A stretch of DNA of 64,000 bases from JAJCYL01 sp965206015 (GCA_965206015.1 CBDBIW010000014.1:492001-556000); one strand, 5' to 3'; shown: positions 56,291 through 64,000, counted from the stretch's first letter. The notes: generated by a model not told the origin, from the sequence alone. Numbers and translations are program-made.

Positions 56291-58233
56291 GCTTCACCCA
56301 TTCTTGATACGCCATTCAATACTTTTAACAGGGCTTTCATATGATCCTCGGCACTAGCTGCCAGTTTCTCTTCATATTCTTGTTCAAAGCCCTCAAAATG
56401 ATTATTCATTTCACCCACGCCATTCAGGTTATTGATATGGAGGTTGATGATCCGCTGCGTCCTGCCTCCGGTGTTCACCTGGTCGGTCAACTCCCCTAGT
56501 GTTTTCCTGTCTGGATGATCTCCATTTGTGCCCTCCTTTTTTGTTGCTTTTTCAGTTGTGCCCTCCTTTTTTGTTGCTTTTTCAAACGCTGCCAGTGCCT
56601 TTTTGATCTTTTCAGCCTCCCTGTTGCCTGGATGACCGGAAAGATCGTGCACACCGGGTAAAAGGGCAGCTTTTTCACGATGAAGGGTCAGGGCATTCAG
56701 ACGCGCTTTCAATATTTTTTCTTCCTGCGTGTCAGAGATTCCCGCGGCCAGGATAAGTGGGGTCAGTTCCTGATTGATCCCACTGAGTTGGTCCCGGGCT
56801 TTTTTGCGTTGTGCTTCAGCTTGTGCCAGGTTATCTGTCGGTTTGACATATACTCCTCTTCCTGCGTAGGTGCTGGTATATTGTTGTTCTGTACCCTTTG
56901 CTATGTCAAAGATTCTGTCACCGGCCTGTCTGATCCTGCTTTCTATCTGTCTTTTTTGCTTAAATAATGCCTCTTTCTGCTCTATTTTGACCTCTGATCG
57001 TTTTTCATTCTCCAGGTATTTTTTCAGTTCCTCAAACGCTTTTAAAAAACCTTCACTATCCAGAGCCAGTTCGATGTCAAGCTTTTTACCCAGTACATCC
57101 TCCCCGAATTGGGCATTGAACTGCCCGATGAGCTTTTGCCGCTCCCGGATGGAAAGACCGGCTGTTTTCATTTGTTCCAGGTAGTGGTCAATCGCATTGA
57201 TGGCGTAAGTTTTTTGATTTGCTTCAGGGCCATTCATCATGGCAATGCCCAGGTCTAACACACCATCCACCACCGGTTTGAATAATAAGCCCAGTTCTGC
57301 CAGTTTAGCGGAGAAAGTGCCAGTAAGGGTACTCCATTTCCCGCCCATGCTCTCACTCTGCTTCTCCATCATCTGGTAAAACTTCCCGCCCCGGGAAGTG
57401 ACCGAGCCAAACGCTTCGGCAACCTGTTCGTAGGAGATCTTGCCCTTGCTCATTTCCTCTCTGAGTTCGCCCATACTTTTGCCGGTCATCCCGGCCATCT
57501 CCTGCAAGGGGTTGAAACCGGCGTTAATGAACTGGAGCAGGTCCTGCCCCATGAGTTTGCCGGACGAGCGCACCTGTCCCATGACCAGTGCCAGCGAACT
57601 CAGCCGCCCGGCGTTCCCTCCCGAGACATCGCCCAGACGGGAGAGCGTCGGGAGGACGTCCTGACCGGCAAATCCGAAGTTGAGCAGGGTTCTGGTCGCA
57701 TCGAGTAATGCGCTATTGGCAAAGGGCGTTTTGTTGGCCAGGCTGTTTACGCTGTCGACCAGGGCACTGCCCTGTTCTTCACTGCCGGTCATGGTCTGGA
57801 AAGCGATGCGGTTTTGCTCTAATTCCACCCCTCCGGTGATGGCTTTTTTAGCCAGTGAAAAGCCGGCATACCCTAGTGCTGCGGGGCCGGCAAATCGCCC
57901 CACCAGGCCACCCGCCAGGCCGCCGCCGGGCATGCCTTTGTTGCGCAGACCTGTACTTCGGAGTTTGTCAACCTTTCGTTCGGTCTCTGTGATCACCTTG
58001 TTGAGTCGCTCAATTTTTTTAGTATCAAAAGCCCTGTTTTTCCGTTTGCGAAGCCGTTCCAGAACATTGTTTAGCCCGTCAATAGTGGTTTTGGTACCGC
58101 CCAGTTTTTTTTGAAACCGGCGCACGTCCTCACCCGCCGCATCGCTCATGGCTTTTGTGCTACGGCTTATTTTACTGAGTTCTTTGTCAATCCGGCTTTT
58201 TAATTCAAGCGTAAATGTGAGCGTTTCAGCCAT
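56287..58233 (-). CDS. Tail tape measure protein
   Basis: A 648-residue helical protein that sets tail length. The N-terminal coiled coil (DKELSKISRSTKAMSDAAGE, LERLRKRKNRAFDTKKIERL) is followed by the conserved tape-measure block (AFQTMTGSEEQGSALVDSVN, TPFANSALLDATRTLLNFGF, LMGQDLLQFINAGFNPLQEM). A Lys/Glu-rich stretch with the tandem repeat KKEGTTEKATKKEGT lies near residue 565. It is the longest prophage gene in the window, as expected. Its ATG overlaps the end of the preceding small gene. Confidence 0.88.
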   Translation of the reverse strand: MAETLTFTLELKSRIDKELSKISRSTKAMSDAAGEDVRRFQKKLGGTKTTIDGLNNVLERLRKRKNRAFDTKKIERLNKVITETERKVDKLRSTGLRNKGMPGGGLAGGLVGRFAGPAALGYAGFSLAKKAITGGVELEQNRIAFQTMTGSEEQGSALVDSVNSLANKTPFANSALLDATRTLLNFGFAGQDVLPTLSRLGDVSGGNAGRLSSLALVMGQVRSSGKLMGQDLLQFINAGFNPLQEMAGMTGKSMGELREEMSKGKISYEQVAEAFGSVTSRGGKFYQMMEKQSESMGGKWSTLTGTFSAKLAELGLLFKPVVDGVLDLGIAMMNGPEANQKTYAINAIDHYLEQMKTAGLSIRERQKLIGQFNAQFGEDVLGKKLDIELALDSEGFLKAFEELKKYLENEKRSEVKIEQKEALFKQKRQIESRIRQAGDRIFDIAKGTEQQYTSTYAGRGVYVKPTDNLAQAEAQRKKARDQLSGINQELTPLILAAGISDTQEEKILKARLNALTLHREKAALLPGVHDLSGHPGNREAEKIKKALAAFEKATKKEGTTEKATKKEGTNGDHPDRKTLGELTDQVNTGGRTQRIINLHINNLNGVGEMNNHFEGFEQEYEEKLAASAEDHMKALLKVLNGVSRMGEA

Positions 58234-58387
58234 GACTTTCCCTTTTTCTTATTGCTACAAGCTGGGCAAAGCTCAATGCCCATTCCTGGTCAGTGAGCTG
58301 GTCGGGGTTGACCCCAAGGTGGTAACGCAACTGCGTATCTACATAAAGCAACGGACTGGCCTTCGCCCTGCCGTCGGCTGTGTTCAC
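58226..58387 (-). CDS. Tail assembly chaperone, second part (possible -1 frameshift product)
   Basis: A short frame from GTG 58387 (NTADGRAKASPLLYVDTQLR, YHLGVNPDQLTDQEWALSFA, QLVAIRKRESHG) with a stop at 58226, overlapping the tape-measure start by 8 bases. It lies in the -1 frame relative to the gene at 58393-58737 and stays open upstream into that gene (ETPGVYINKVNT). The sequence looks like real phage protein. Between tube and tape measure, tailed phages usually make a chaperone in short and frameshifted long forms, so this may be translated as the extension of the upstream gene. Confidence 0.6.
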   Translation of the reverse strand: MNTADGRAKASPLLYVDTQLRYHLGVNPDQLTDQEWALSFAQLVAIRKRESHG

Positions 58388-58392
58388 CTTGT

Positions 58393-58737
58393 TTATATAA
58401 ACCCCAGGCGTTTCTGGAGCCAGTAGTAGCTCATCAGGGCGGCTCTGAAAAAATAGCTGTCCTCTTTGAGTACCTCCTGGTCACCGGCCACCATGCACGT
58501 CTCCAAAATCATTTCTCCGGGCGTGATGCGGTCTGTTTTGCCGTCGGCAGTGGTCTCGTGAAGCAGGGCTGCTTTCACCTCCCCGCGTACCGGCTGACGC
58601 AGCCATATTGTTTTGTCTGCTTTCCCTTTGAGAGGAATGACCATCTTTTCAAGCTTCCCCCATTGCTCTTCGAGTGCCTTTTCGTGGATTTTTTCCACCG
58701 GCTTGAAAGCCCCGTTCTCTTTTAATACCAATGCCAT
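58393..58737 (-). CDS. Tail assembly chaperone, first part (gpG-like)
   Basis: A 114-residue acidic/basic helical protein (FKPVEKIHEKALEEQWGKLE, LIPGEMILETCMVAGDQEV in part, RAALMSYYWLQKRLGFI). By position between tube and tape measure it is the tail assembly chaperone that coats the tape measure before tail tube growth. Near the end it has CTG GGG TTT; a G-run slip there would enter the -1 frame at 58226-58387. Confidence 0.6.
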   Translation of the reverse strand: MALVLKENGAFKPVEKIHEKALEEQWGKLEKMVIPLKGKADKTIWLRQPVRGEVKAALLHETTADGKTDRITPGEMILETCMVAGDQEVLKEDSYFFRAALMSYYWLQKRLGFI

Positions 58738-58760
58738 TATTACAATCTTTTATTTTAATA

Positions 58761-59192
58761 TTAAAGTCTTTTAATGTCCAGGAACATGATCGGGATTTCG
58801 ATCACCATTTTCGTATCGCCTTGATTAAAGCGTTGTTCTATCTCCCCGTAACGGACCCCCTGCAGGACGTCGGTTCTCAATTTCGGGGTCTCGCCCAGAA
58901 TGTGATTATCCGTCTTGTAGACCACTACGATACTGGTACCCCGCAGCAGTTGCAATTCACGGTCGGCCCGCAGCGATTCGAGTTTTGCCAGATCTCCCTG
59001 CAAGAGGCCAATACTGCCCTCGAATGAAAAGTTGCCTTCCTGTATGGCTCTGGGTTTGCTGCCCTTCCCGTAGATAAATTCCTTCTCCAAAGAGGTCTTG
59101 TAAGCCACATGCTGCAAGGAGGTAATGTCAATGCCGGAAGCATTGACCGTAATGTGGCTGTATTGATATTCCCTGCTGTCTGTCTGTGCCAT
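58761..59192 (-). CDS. Major tail tube protein
   Basis: A 143-residue protein following the sheath gene by 2 bases, the standard sheath-tube order. The sequence (YSHITVNASGIDITSLQHVA, FSFEGSIGLLQGDLAKLESL, VIEIPIMFLDIKRL) fits a small beta-sandwich tube subunit with a helix and ends in a hydrophobic strand. Identification rests mainly on position and size. Confidence 0.68.
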   Translation of the reverse strand: MAQTDSREYQYSHITVNASGIDITSLQHVAYKTSLEKEFIYGKGSKPRAIQEGNFSFEGSIGLLQGDLAKLESLRADRELQLLRGTSIVVVYKTDNHILGETPKLRTDVLQGVRYGEIEQRFNQGDTKMVIEIPIMFLDIKRL

Positions 59193-59194
59193 GC

Positions 59195-60334
59195 CTATAA
59201 ATAAATCAGGTAGTTAATAGAATTGGAATAGCCCACCGGAGTGATGCGCAACTCCACGCCCAACTGTTCGGTTTGCAGTATATTGCTGCCTCTGACCTGA
59301 GCTTCCACCGAGGAGATCTCTGTGTTCCCGAGCATTTGCACCGCCAGTGCCTGCTCAATATCTGCCTCTATCCTGCGGGCAACGTCCTCCCGGATAGTGC
59401 CGTCTGCATTCAGGGGTACTTTTTCGTCCACCTCGCGAATGCCCGTGCGGTACGCAATGCGCTTGATCTTGTCGATGACCCGCACACGGGAAAGCCGGTT
59501 CACAAAACTGCCTGACAGGGTAAAGTCATTGGCAAAGTACACGCCGGCTTCTCCCGGAAAATGGCGGTACGTAATATAATGCCTGTCATGGATCACGCCC
59601 AGAGAAGTGAGCATGTCCTCCAGTTTGCTTTTACTGGTCAGATAGCCTGTACTCACCGGTACCGCTCCGTTGCGCTTTCTCGATAGCCGGGTCTCTACGC
59701 TCAGGGTGCTCAACAGCCCTCCCAGAAAGCCGACAGACGCATTACCGGTGTTGTCGTTCGCCGCTATGGATATGGCCACATTTTCATAAGAAGACGACTG
59801 GTATTCGGTCAGGTCAGCGGCCGTGCCGCTAAAACTTTGTCCATCCAGCACCACACCCAGGTGAATATTTTTATACCCACCGGCTAACTGCTGTGCTTTC
59901 GGTACTGCCGTATGCACTTGCGGATCCAGTCCTCCGGAACGGGTCACCGGGCCGCTGCCCGTTTGCTTGCAAACCAGCAACACCCGGATGGCTTCGTTGC
60001 TGTCGTCAATCAATCGCCTGCCATGTGTCAGGCTTGCGTCAACCAGTTGCGGCATCGTGACGGTTGCCGTCACACACCGCAACCATAGCCGGTTGCTGGT
60101 GTTGGCAAAGTAGTCTGATACCTGCCCATATAAAAAAGCATTGTTTTCTGGGGTGACCCCCAGGTTTTTCAAATCTTCCAGATCCGGCAACAAGTAACTC
60201 TTGTTGAGGGAAAAATTTCCGCTTCCTGTCACGTTGGTGGCGGTGCAAAGCATGCCAAAAGTGCCATCGGCCAGTCTGGGCAATGATTGCCGTCCATCGG
60301 TATTGATCTCTATATTTACGCCCGGTAATGCCAT
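59195..60334 (-). CDS. Tail sheath protein (DUF2586-type)
   Basis: A 379-residue contractile sheath subunit. The N-terminus MALPGVNIEINTDGRQ is typical, as are the middle block on YENVAISIAANDNTGNASVG and the C-terminal phrase RIEADIEQALAVQML with ISSVEAQVRGSNIL ending in TPVGYSNSINYLIYL. It shows that this phage has a contractile tail. It lies just downstream of the lysis genes. Confidence 0.8.
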   Translation of the reverse strand: MALPGVNIEINTDGRQSLPRLADGTFGMLCTATNVTGSGNFSLNKSYLLPDLEDLKNLGVTPENNAFLYGQVSDYFANTSNRLWLRCVTATVTMPQLVDASLTHGRRLIDDSNEAIRVLLVCKQTGSGPVTRSGGLDPQVHTAVPKAQQLAGGYKNIHLGVVLDGQSFSGTAADLTEYQSSSYENVAISIAANDNTGNASVGFLGGLLSTLSVETRLSRKRNGAVPVSTGYLTSKSKLEDMLTSLGVIHDRHYITYRHFPGEAGVYFANDFTLSGSFVNRLSRVRVIDKIKRIAYRTGIREVDEKVPLNADGTIREDVARRIEADIEQALAVQMLGNTEISSVEAQVRGSNILQTEQLGVELRITPVGYSNSINYLIYL

Positions 60335-60338
60335 TATT

Positions 60339-60728
60339 TTATTTGATTTTTAATTTTTCATTGTGCTGCGCACTTCCAAAAAAGAAGTCGGTGATCGTAC
60401 TCACTTTGGCACTCATCGCACCGAAGGTGGTGCTTATCATGGTGATTTGAAAGTCGGTCAGGTCCATCCCTTCGCCATGAAAAGCCCAGTAGAGCATAAA
60501 CCCGGTTAGTACCACATAAGCGGTCAAAAACACCAGTGCAAACACTTTTTGCACGTTGCTGTCCTGACCGTACAGATTGCGGGCATTTTCCCGCCCGGTG
60601 GATTCCATTTGATAGATCTCTTTGAAAAACTCCCGCTTTTCTTCTTTGGTCTCCACAAAGCGGTCGACCACGTCTGCCACCTCCCTGAACGGGCTTACCC
60701 CACCAAATATTTTTGCTAAAAAGTTCAT
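60339..60728 (-). CDS. Holin-like protein of the three-segment class (tentative)
   Basis: A 129-residue protein with a charged N-terminal half (REVADVVDRFVETKEEKREF, a short coiled coil) and two clear membrane segments (VFALVFLTAYVVLTGFMLYW and FQITMISTTFGAMSAKVSTI). It overlaps the amidase gene by 4 bases, the typical lysis pair arrangement. It would form the membrane lesion that releases the endolysin. Confidence 0.65.
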   Translation of the reverse strand: MNFLAKIFGGVSPFREVADVVDRFVETKEEKREFFKEIYQMESTGRENARNLYGQDSNVQKVFALVFLTAYVVLTGFMLYWAFHGEGMDLTDFQITMISTTFGAMSAKVSTITDFFFGSAQHNEKLKIK

Positions 60729-61192
60729 GACCGGAAAATGTTTTTTTCAGGGATAAAAATCTCCTCACACCAGTCTTCCACCTTAAAAGACGGACAGGCC
60801 TTGCTGGAAAAATGATAATGCCCGGCCACCTGTATGCCGGGGTGTCGCCGCACCATATAGCGAACATAGTCTGCCAGAGCGGTTTTTTGCTCCGGTGTGC
60901 GGGTGTCTTCCGGTTTCATGGCCCGGTCGCATCCGCCCGCGTAAACCACATGACGGCTCACGCCGTTTATTCCTCTGGCACCGTTGCTGATCTCCCAAAC
61001 GTCTATCTGGCCATCGCTGTTGAAGGGAACCAGGTTGATTAGCCTGCCGTGCAGGTCAATCAGATCCGAATAGCCCACGCGTGACCAGCCCCGCCCCCCG
61101 AGATGCCAGCGTTCAATATCGGCTGCCGTCACCTCCCGGCCTTCCGGCGTCGCCGTGCAATGAATCACCAGATATTTCAAAGGTTTTCCCAT
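60725..61192 (-). CDS. Phage endolysin, N-acetylmuramoyl-L-alanine amidase
   Basis: A 155-residue zinc amidase of the Amidase_2/PGRP fold. Metal ligands are the His in VIHCTATPEGREV and in VAGHYHFSSKACPSF (H and C), and the substrate contact is GYSDLIDLHGRLI. It cuts the bond between MurNAc and the peptide stem. No signal peptide is present, so export depends on the holin encoded next. Confidence 0.86.
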   Translation of the reverse strand: MGKPLKYLVIHCTATPEGREVTAADIERWHLGGRGWSRVGYSDLIDLHGRLINLVPFNSDGQIDVWEISNGARGINGVSRHVVYAGGCDRAMKPEDTRTPEQKTALADYVRYMVRRHPGIQVAGHYHFSSKACPSFKVEDWCEEIFIPEKNIFRS

Positions 61193-61223
61193 ATCATTCC
61201 CCGAAGGGGTTTTTAACTTGTTT

Positions 61224-61448
61224 TTAACTCAATAACCTGATCATGATACCTATCACTGCTCCCGAGATGCCGCCGTAGATAGCTGCTTTCGTTTCCAGTA
61301 CCGCCAGTCTGACTTTGAATTTGACAAAGTCATGTCCATACTCGTCCAACTCCTTGCGAATGATACTCACCTGATCCACCAAACGGACCAGCAGCTCCTT
61401 TTGTGATAGCTGGTTCAAATCAATCTTGTCGTTTTCCCTGTCAATCAA
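61224..61448 (-). CDS. Small coiled-coil protein with C-terminal membrane segment
   Basis: A 74-residue protein: helical part LSQKELLVRLVDQVSIIRKE and LDEYGHDFVKFKVRLAVLET, then a single membrane segment (AAIYGGISGAVIGIMIRLL). The layout matches XhlA-type holin accessory proteins, and it lies directly before the amidase and holin. Role inferred from layout and position. Confidence 0.6.
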   Translation of the reverse strand: MIDRENDKIDLNQLSQKELLVRLVDQVSIIRKELDEYGHDFVKFKVRLAVLETKAAIYGGISGAVIGIMIRLLS

Positions 61449-61485
61449 CTTTCAACTTTTTTTAATGTTCAACTTTCAACCGGGA

Positions 61486-62412
61486 TCACGCTGCCGATTC
61501 CACCAGATTCACCACGCCTTTGCCGTCTTTCCTGCGGTACAAGGCTCCCAGTCTCATAAGAGAACTGATCTCATCACCGCCAATTTTAGGCTGTCCGGCT
61601 TCATAAAGGACTTTTACCGCTCCTCTGGCGAGGCTTACGTATTTGGATGACCAGAACAAAGCCCCGGCATTGTCAGCATTCGCCGCATTCGTCCCCTGGT
61701 CTTTCAACACCGGCGTAGCCGCATTCGTAAACGAGTTGATCGTACTCCGGACGTAGAACTGAATCCTTAAAATGCGATCCACATCACCCATCCTGAGCAC
61801 TCCGGTGCCGGTGCCCTTACCCTGGTAGTCGGTACTGGTTACTTCGGTCATTTTAAGCAGGTCCATTTCCATCTCCGGGCTGATCAAAGCACACAGATTG
61901 TCCATCGACACATTGTCTTTTCTAAACGCTTTACGGACCTCCAGCAGGTCTTCAAACCTGATCGCTTTCCGGTTGCCCGTCCCCGTGGTGCCAACTCTCG
62001 CATCGCCCCCGGTCCTGAGCATTTTAGCACTGGTATTCGATGCCCACTCGTGCTGCACAAAGTCTGCGGCGTATTCGGTCAACTCCTCGGCATGCTGTTC
62101 TACCAGGCTGGCCCGCTTGGCATAGTTCACGACCAGGTCTTCAGAATCCTGCAAAAAAGTTGCCTGCGTTTTGAGCTGCCTGATGTTGTAGGCAATGGAC
62201 TCGTCTGTCCTTTGTGCCGAGACTCTCGTATCCTTCCCGTAGTCGGAAATTTCGGTAACCGGCACATTCCCGGTGACTTGCGGGATATTCACCTGACCGC
62301 CTTTCAGAAATGCCGTGTCGTTCTTGCTCTGGAGCATATAGGAGTTGTCCGGAAACAATAAAGGCTCCAGGTCCCTGGAAAATAGCTGATTTATATGATT
62401 TGCTGTTGGCAT
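61486..62412 (-). CDS. Major capsid protein
   Basis: A 308-residue protein with the HK97/P22-type capsid layout used in Bacteroidota Mu-like phages (LFPDNSYMLQSKNDTAFLKG, AEELTEYAADFVQHEWASNT, LEVRKAFRKDNVSMDNLCAL, ISPEMEMDLL). It follows the prohead protease by 4 bases, the usual order. The helix region DLLEVRKAFRKDNVSMDN is comparable in layout to the capsid fragment at 39775-40320, though sequences differ. Confidence 0.8.
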   Translation of the reverse strand: MPTANHINQLFSRDLEPLLFPDNSYMLQSKNDTAFLKGGQVNIPQVTGNVPVTEISDYGKDTRVSAQRTDESIAYNIRQLKTQATFLQDSEDLVVNYAKRASLVEQHAEELTEYAADFVQHEWASNTSAKMLRTGGDARVGTTGTGNRKAIRFEDLLEVRKAFRKDNVSMDNLCALISPEMEMDLLKMTEVTSTDYQGKGTGTGVLRMGDVDRILRIQFYVRSTINSFTNAATPVLKDQGTNAANADNAGALFWSSKYVSLARGAVKVLYEAGQPKIGGDEISSLMRLGALYRRKDGKGVVNLVESAA

Positions 62413-62416
62413 GATG

Positions 62417-63265
62417 TCAGGATTTTTTAGTGGTGTAACCGTTAATTAATTTTTCAAACTGGCCGGGTGCGTTCAATTGAAGCTCCTCCAGTTCTTCCGC
62501 CGTGTAGTCGTGATAACCCTTTTCGGGTACTGTCCGGCCTTTTCCCAGGGCATTCACCAGATGGTTGATCCCTTCCAGAACTGCCGTATCTTTCGCATTG
62601 GCAGGCGGTACAGCGGCATTCGCCGTATCCTGCTCTTGCGCCGTTTTGTTTTCCGCATCCAGTTTCAAAAGATCCTCCACCGAAAGCGACATATACGCCT
62701 TTTTGCGTACCTCGTCGCCGGGCTGCCCTCCGGCCCGGAGAATACGGTTCACCATCGCATTTTTCAATGCGGCGTTCTCTTTTTCAAGTTCGTTGTGGCC
62801 AGGCGGGCTGTTTTCCGGCTCCCTGTCTTTTTTCTCTTCTTCTTTCATATCCATGATCAGTCCGTTAATTGAGTTATAATAGCAGCAGTTCTCCAGTGTC
62901 AGCGTCTCCCGATAAGAGGGAATGTCCACCAGCGACACCTCTATAACTTCTCCGTGATACAGTACATCTTTTTTTATCTCCGCCGAACGGTAGTCAAACC
63001 TTACGCTGGCTGCTTTGATGAATCCGCGTTCTACTTTTCCTTTCAGTACCATCGCCGCAGGATCTTTCCCGTCAAAGACCGGAACAGCAGTGATGGTTTG
63101 ATTGTCCTGTTTGAAATCCGTCCACCGGCCCATCACCTGACCACGCTCGTGCATGAACAGAAGTACGGGGTTTTTCCTGAACGCATCCATGTTAAAAGTC
63201 CCCTGGTCTACTTTGTAGCCGTGCCGGTTTTCCTTCGAAAAATCAATAAGAACGAAACGGTTCAT
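62417..63265 (-). CDS. Prohead serine protease with scaffold-like tail
   Basis: I place the start at 63265 (MNRFVLIDFSKENRHGYKVD); an upstream Met at 63352 would add 29 residues with no phage character. The N-terminal 150 residues match the caudovirus prohead protease fold: FRKNPVLLFMHERGQVMGRW carries the catalytic His and GFIKAASVRFDY the Ser. The C-terminal 130 residues are charged and helical (NELEKENAALKNAMVNRILR), as in proteases fused to a scaffolding domain. It is followed by the capsid gene. Confidence 0.8.
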   Translation of the reverse strand: MNRFVLIDFSKENRHGYKVDQGTFNMDAFRKNPVLLFMHERGQVMGRWTDFKQDNQTITAVPVFDGKDPAAMVLKGKVERGFIKAASVRFDYRSAEIKKDVLYHGEVIEVSLVDIPSYRETLTLENCCYYNSINGLIMDMKEEEKKDREPENSPPGHNELEKENAALKNAMVNRILRAGGQPGDEVRKKAYMSLSVEDLLKLDAENKTAQEQDTANAAVPPANAKDTAVLEGINHLVNALGKGRTVPEKGYHDYTAEELEELQLNAPGQFEKLINGYTTKKS

Positions 63266-63304
63266 GCCGCAATAATAATAAGGGCGTGGCCGGGGGTGCA
63301 AATC

Positions 63305-63367
63305 CCGGATCACCCAGTGTGGGCACAGTATAACCGGCTGCGCCCACAGCATAGCCGGGTGATTCGG
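63305..63367. promoter_or_regulatory. Two-tier inverted repeat between divergent phage operons
   Basis: Outer arms CCGGATCACCC and GGGTGATTCGG (11 pairs, one G-U) enclose inner arms TGTGGGC and GCCCACA. The structure fills the space between the protease start (63265, minus) and the small terminase gene (63450, plus), so it could be an operator or a structured leader. A T-rich stretch follows on the plus strand. Confidence 0.45.
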
Positions 63368-63449
63368 ATTTTCGCATTTTTTTCAAAACCGCCCACCTTC
63401 GCACTTGCCCCTGCCTGCGGCAGGGATCTTAATTCCTGATTGAAACAAG

Positions 63450-63929
63450 GTGCCTAAATATTCACAAGCGCAGAAAAAAAACATCATCGAGGAAGCGCGT
63501 AAGCTCTATGCGGCAGGTACGGGACTGCCTGTCTGTGCCCAATACCTTGGGGTGTCACTCTCTACGCTGCAATCATGGGCAAAAGCCCATGACTTCAAAA
63601 AAGCACGTAAAGCCTACCTGATGCAACGTCCGCAAATCCTCTCGGCGATAGTAGAGAGTTTCCAGTCCATACTTGAAGGGGAACAGCCCAGGATCACCGC
63701 CGACCAGGCTGTCAAATATGCGTCCTCCTTTGAAAAGCTCTCGGACACAAAGAAGCTCGCCGGCTACACCTTTGAAGCCTTTGAGGCACTTACCCTGGAG
63801 ATGCTTGACGGAATTGAAAAAGCGAAAAAAAAGCAGGACAAAGAAGACATTTTAAAGGCGGCGAAAATCACCAGGCAAGCGATGGATACGGTCATCAACA
63901 AAATGATTAAAGCAGCTTTCGATGAATAG
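63450..63929 (+). CDS. Small terminase-like protein (Mu gp27 / DUF1804 type)
   Basis: A 159-residue protein with a helix-turn-helix (AGTGLPVCAQYLGVSLSTLQ, SWAKAHDF, about residues 22-48) and a helical C-terminal half (ADQAVKYASSFEKLSDTKKL). In Mu-like phages a protein of this kind precedes the large terminase and recognises DNA during packaging. The start is GTG at 63450. It points away from the structural operon, so the packaging genes extend to the right of the window. The next gene begins at 63922, overlapping its end by 8 bases. Confidence 0.7.
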   Translation: MPKYSQAQKKNIIEEARKLYAAGTGLPVCAQYLGVSLSTLQSWAKAHDFKKARKAYLMQRPQILSAIVESFQSILEGEQPRITADQAVKYASSFEKLSDTKKLAGYTFEAFEALTLEMLDGIEKAKKKQDKEDILKAAKITRQAMDTVINKMIKAAFDE

Positions 63930-64000
63930 AAGCGACTTGAAAAAACGCCTGAAGCGCAGGAGGCGCGCATCAAAAAACTGCTCAAACCCCAAAACTATGG
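63922..64000 (+). pseudogene. Large terminase, 5' end, with a likely frameshift in an A run (cut by window edge)
   Basis: From ATG 63922 the frame reads MNRSDLKK and then becomes an arginine-rich nonsense peptide. In the next frame the expected terminase start is clear: KTPEAQEARIKKLLKPQNY. The change of frame falls on six A at 63940-63945; a seventh A would join them. It may be a real mutation or a homopolymer read error, and the window ends before it can be judged. Confidence 0.5.

Larger units (their letters stand above)
51757..64000 (-). mobile_element. Mu-like contractile-tail prophage, incomplete at right edge
   Basis: From here on the DNA is visibly richer in G+C, and genes are packed with overlaps in phage order on the minus strand: prohead protease, capsid, amidase, holin, sheath, tube, tail chaperone, tape measure, LysM, baseplate, fibre and Dam methylase. 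A terminase-type pair lies on the plus strand at the right edge. The left border is placed at the repeated motif next to the fucosidase gene and is an estimate. Portal, transposase and repressor genes would lie beyond 64000. Confidence 0.8.

Noticed and set aside
58393..58400. GGGTTTA as a classic slippery heptamer
   Set aside because: It is in the wrong phase: zero-frame codons are GGG TTT, whereas the standard site needs G GGT TTA. Only the G-run slip remains possible.
63266..63352. Upstream Met at 63352 as start of the prohead protease
   Set aside because: The extra 29 residues are rich in Pro, Arg and Tyr without any phage resemblance and lie over the nested inverted repeat.

Overview
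The window looks like a chromosomal segment of a marine or soil Bacteroidota, probably of the Cytophagales type. The evidence is two FecR anti-sigma / ECF sigma / SusC loci, a SusD lipoprotein, a T9SS-type C-terminal sorting domain, arylsulfatases, a GH29 fucosidase, MacB/FtsX-like permeases of about 785 residues, and a promoter matching the Bacteroidota form (TTG, 19 bp, TAAATTTG). The host DNA is AT-rich. From about 51.8 kb to the right edge the sequence is visibly richer in G+C and is a prophage.

Layout. 1-4.2 kb: the 3' end of prfC, then a three-gene ferric iron ABC transporter preceded by a perfect inverted repeat that looks like a metal-regulator operator. 4.2-6.5 kb: a broken AraC gene, insertion-sequence debris, a periplasmic thioredoxin-like protein and a LytTR gene cut by an IS982-type remnant. 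6.5-15.7 kb: intact host genes (FtsX-like permease, ChbG-type deacetylase, M14 carboxypeptidase, sulfatase, sterol-desaturase-like hydroxylase) and a damaged DUF1801 gene. 15.7-22.1 kb: insertion-sequence debris (IS3 and IS5 types) around a MobA-like nucleotidyltransferase, a YwqK-like/membrane protein pair and two secreted unknowns. 22.5-28.6 kb: a decayed polysaccharide-utilisation locus in which sigma factor and FecR are intact, SusC is cut by an IS630-type element, and a sulfatase and an alpha/beta hydrolase are pseudogenes. 28.7-37.4 kb: a 3-hydroxyacyl-CoA dehydrogenase, a tightly overlapping four-gene membrane redox operon (ferric-reductase-like/Rieske protein plus three uncharacterised partners) and a large secreted BNR/VPS10-type protein. 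37.5-40.4 kb: three gene fragments, then a deleted Mu-like prophage carrying a repressor, a small putative Cro-like gene, and a transposase N-terminus fused to a capsid C-terminus. 40.9-51.8 kb: a second utilisation locus (FecR, SusC, SusD, FG-GAP/ASPIC protein, sigma factor, fucosidase) whose SusC is split at a run of nine G. 51.8-64 kb: a Mu-like contractile-tail prophage. Its tail, capsid and lysis genes lie on the minus strand, and a small terminase-like gene and the start of a large terminase lie on the plus strand.

How it works together. The second locus reads as a glycan uptake unit: FecR and the sigma factor sense ligand through the SusC N-terminal STN domain, SusC/SusD import, and the surface FG-GAP protein and fucosidase bind and trim. 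The first locus appears to be its dead counterpart. Damage is widespread: nearly every insertion sequence is an internal-deletion derivative. Several breaks sit in homopolymer runs, so some frameshifts could be sequencing errors, while others (in-frame stop substitutions, fusions, missing segments) cannot be explained that way.

No tRNA, rRNA or CRISPR array was recognised. Family names come from reading the translated proteins; no database search was possible.
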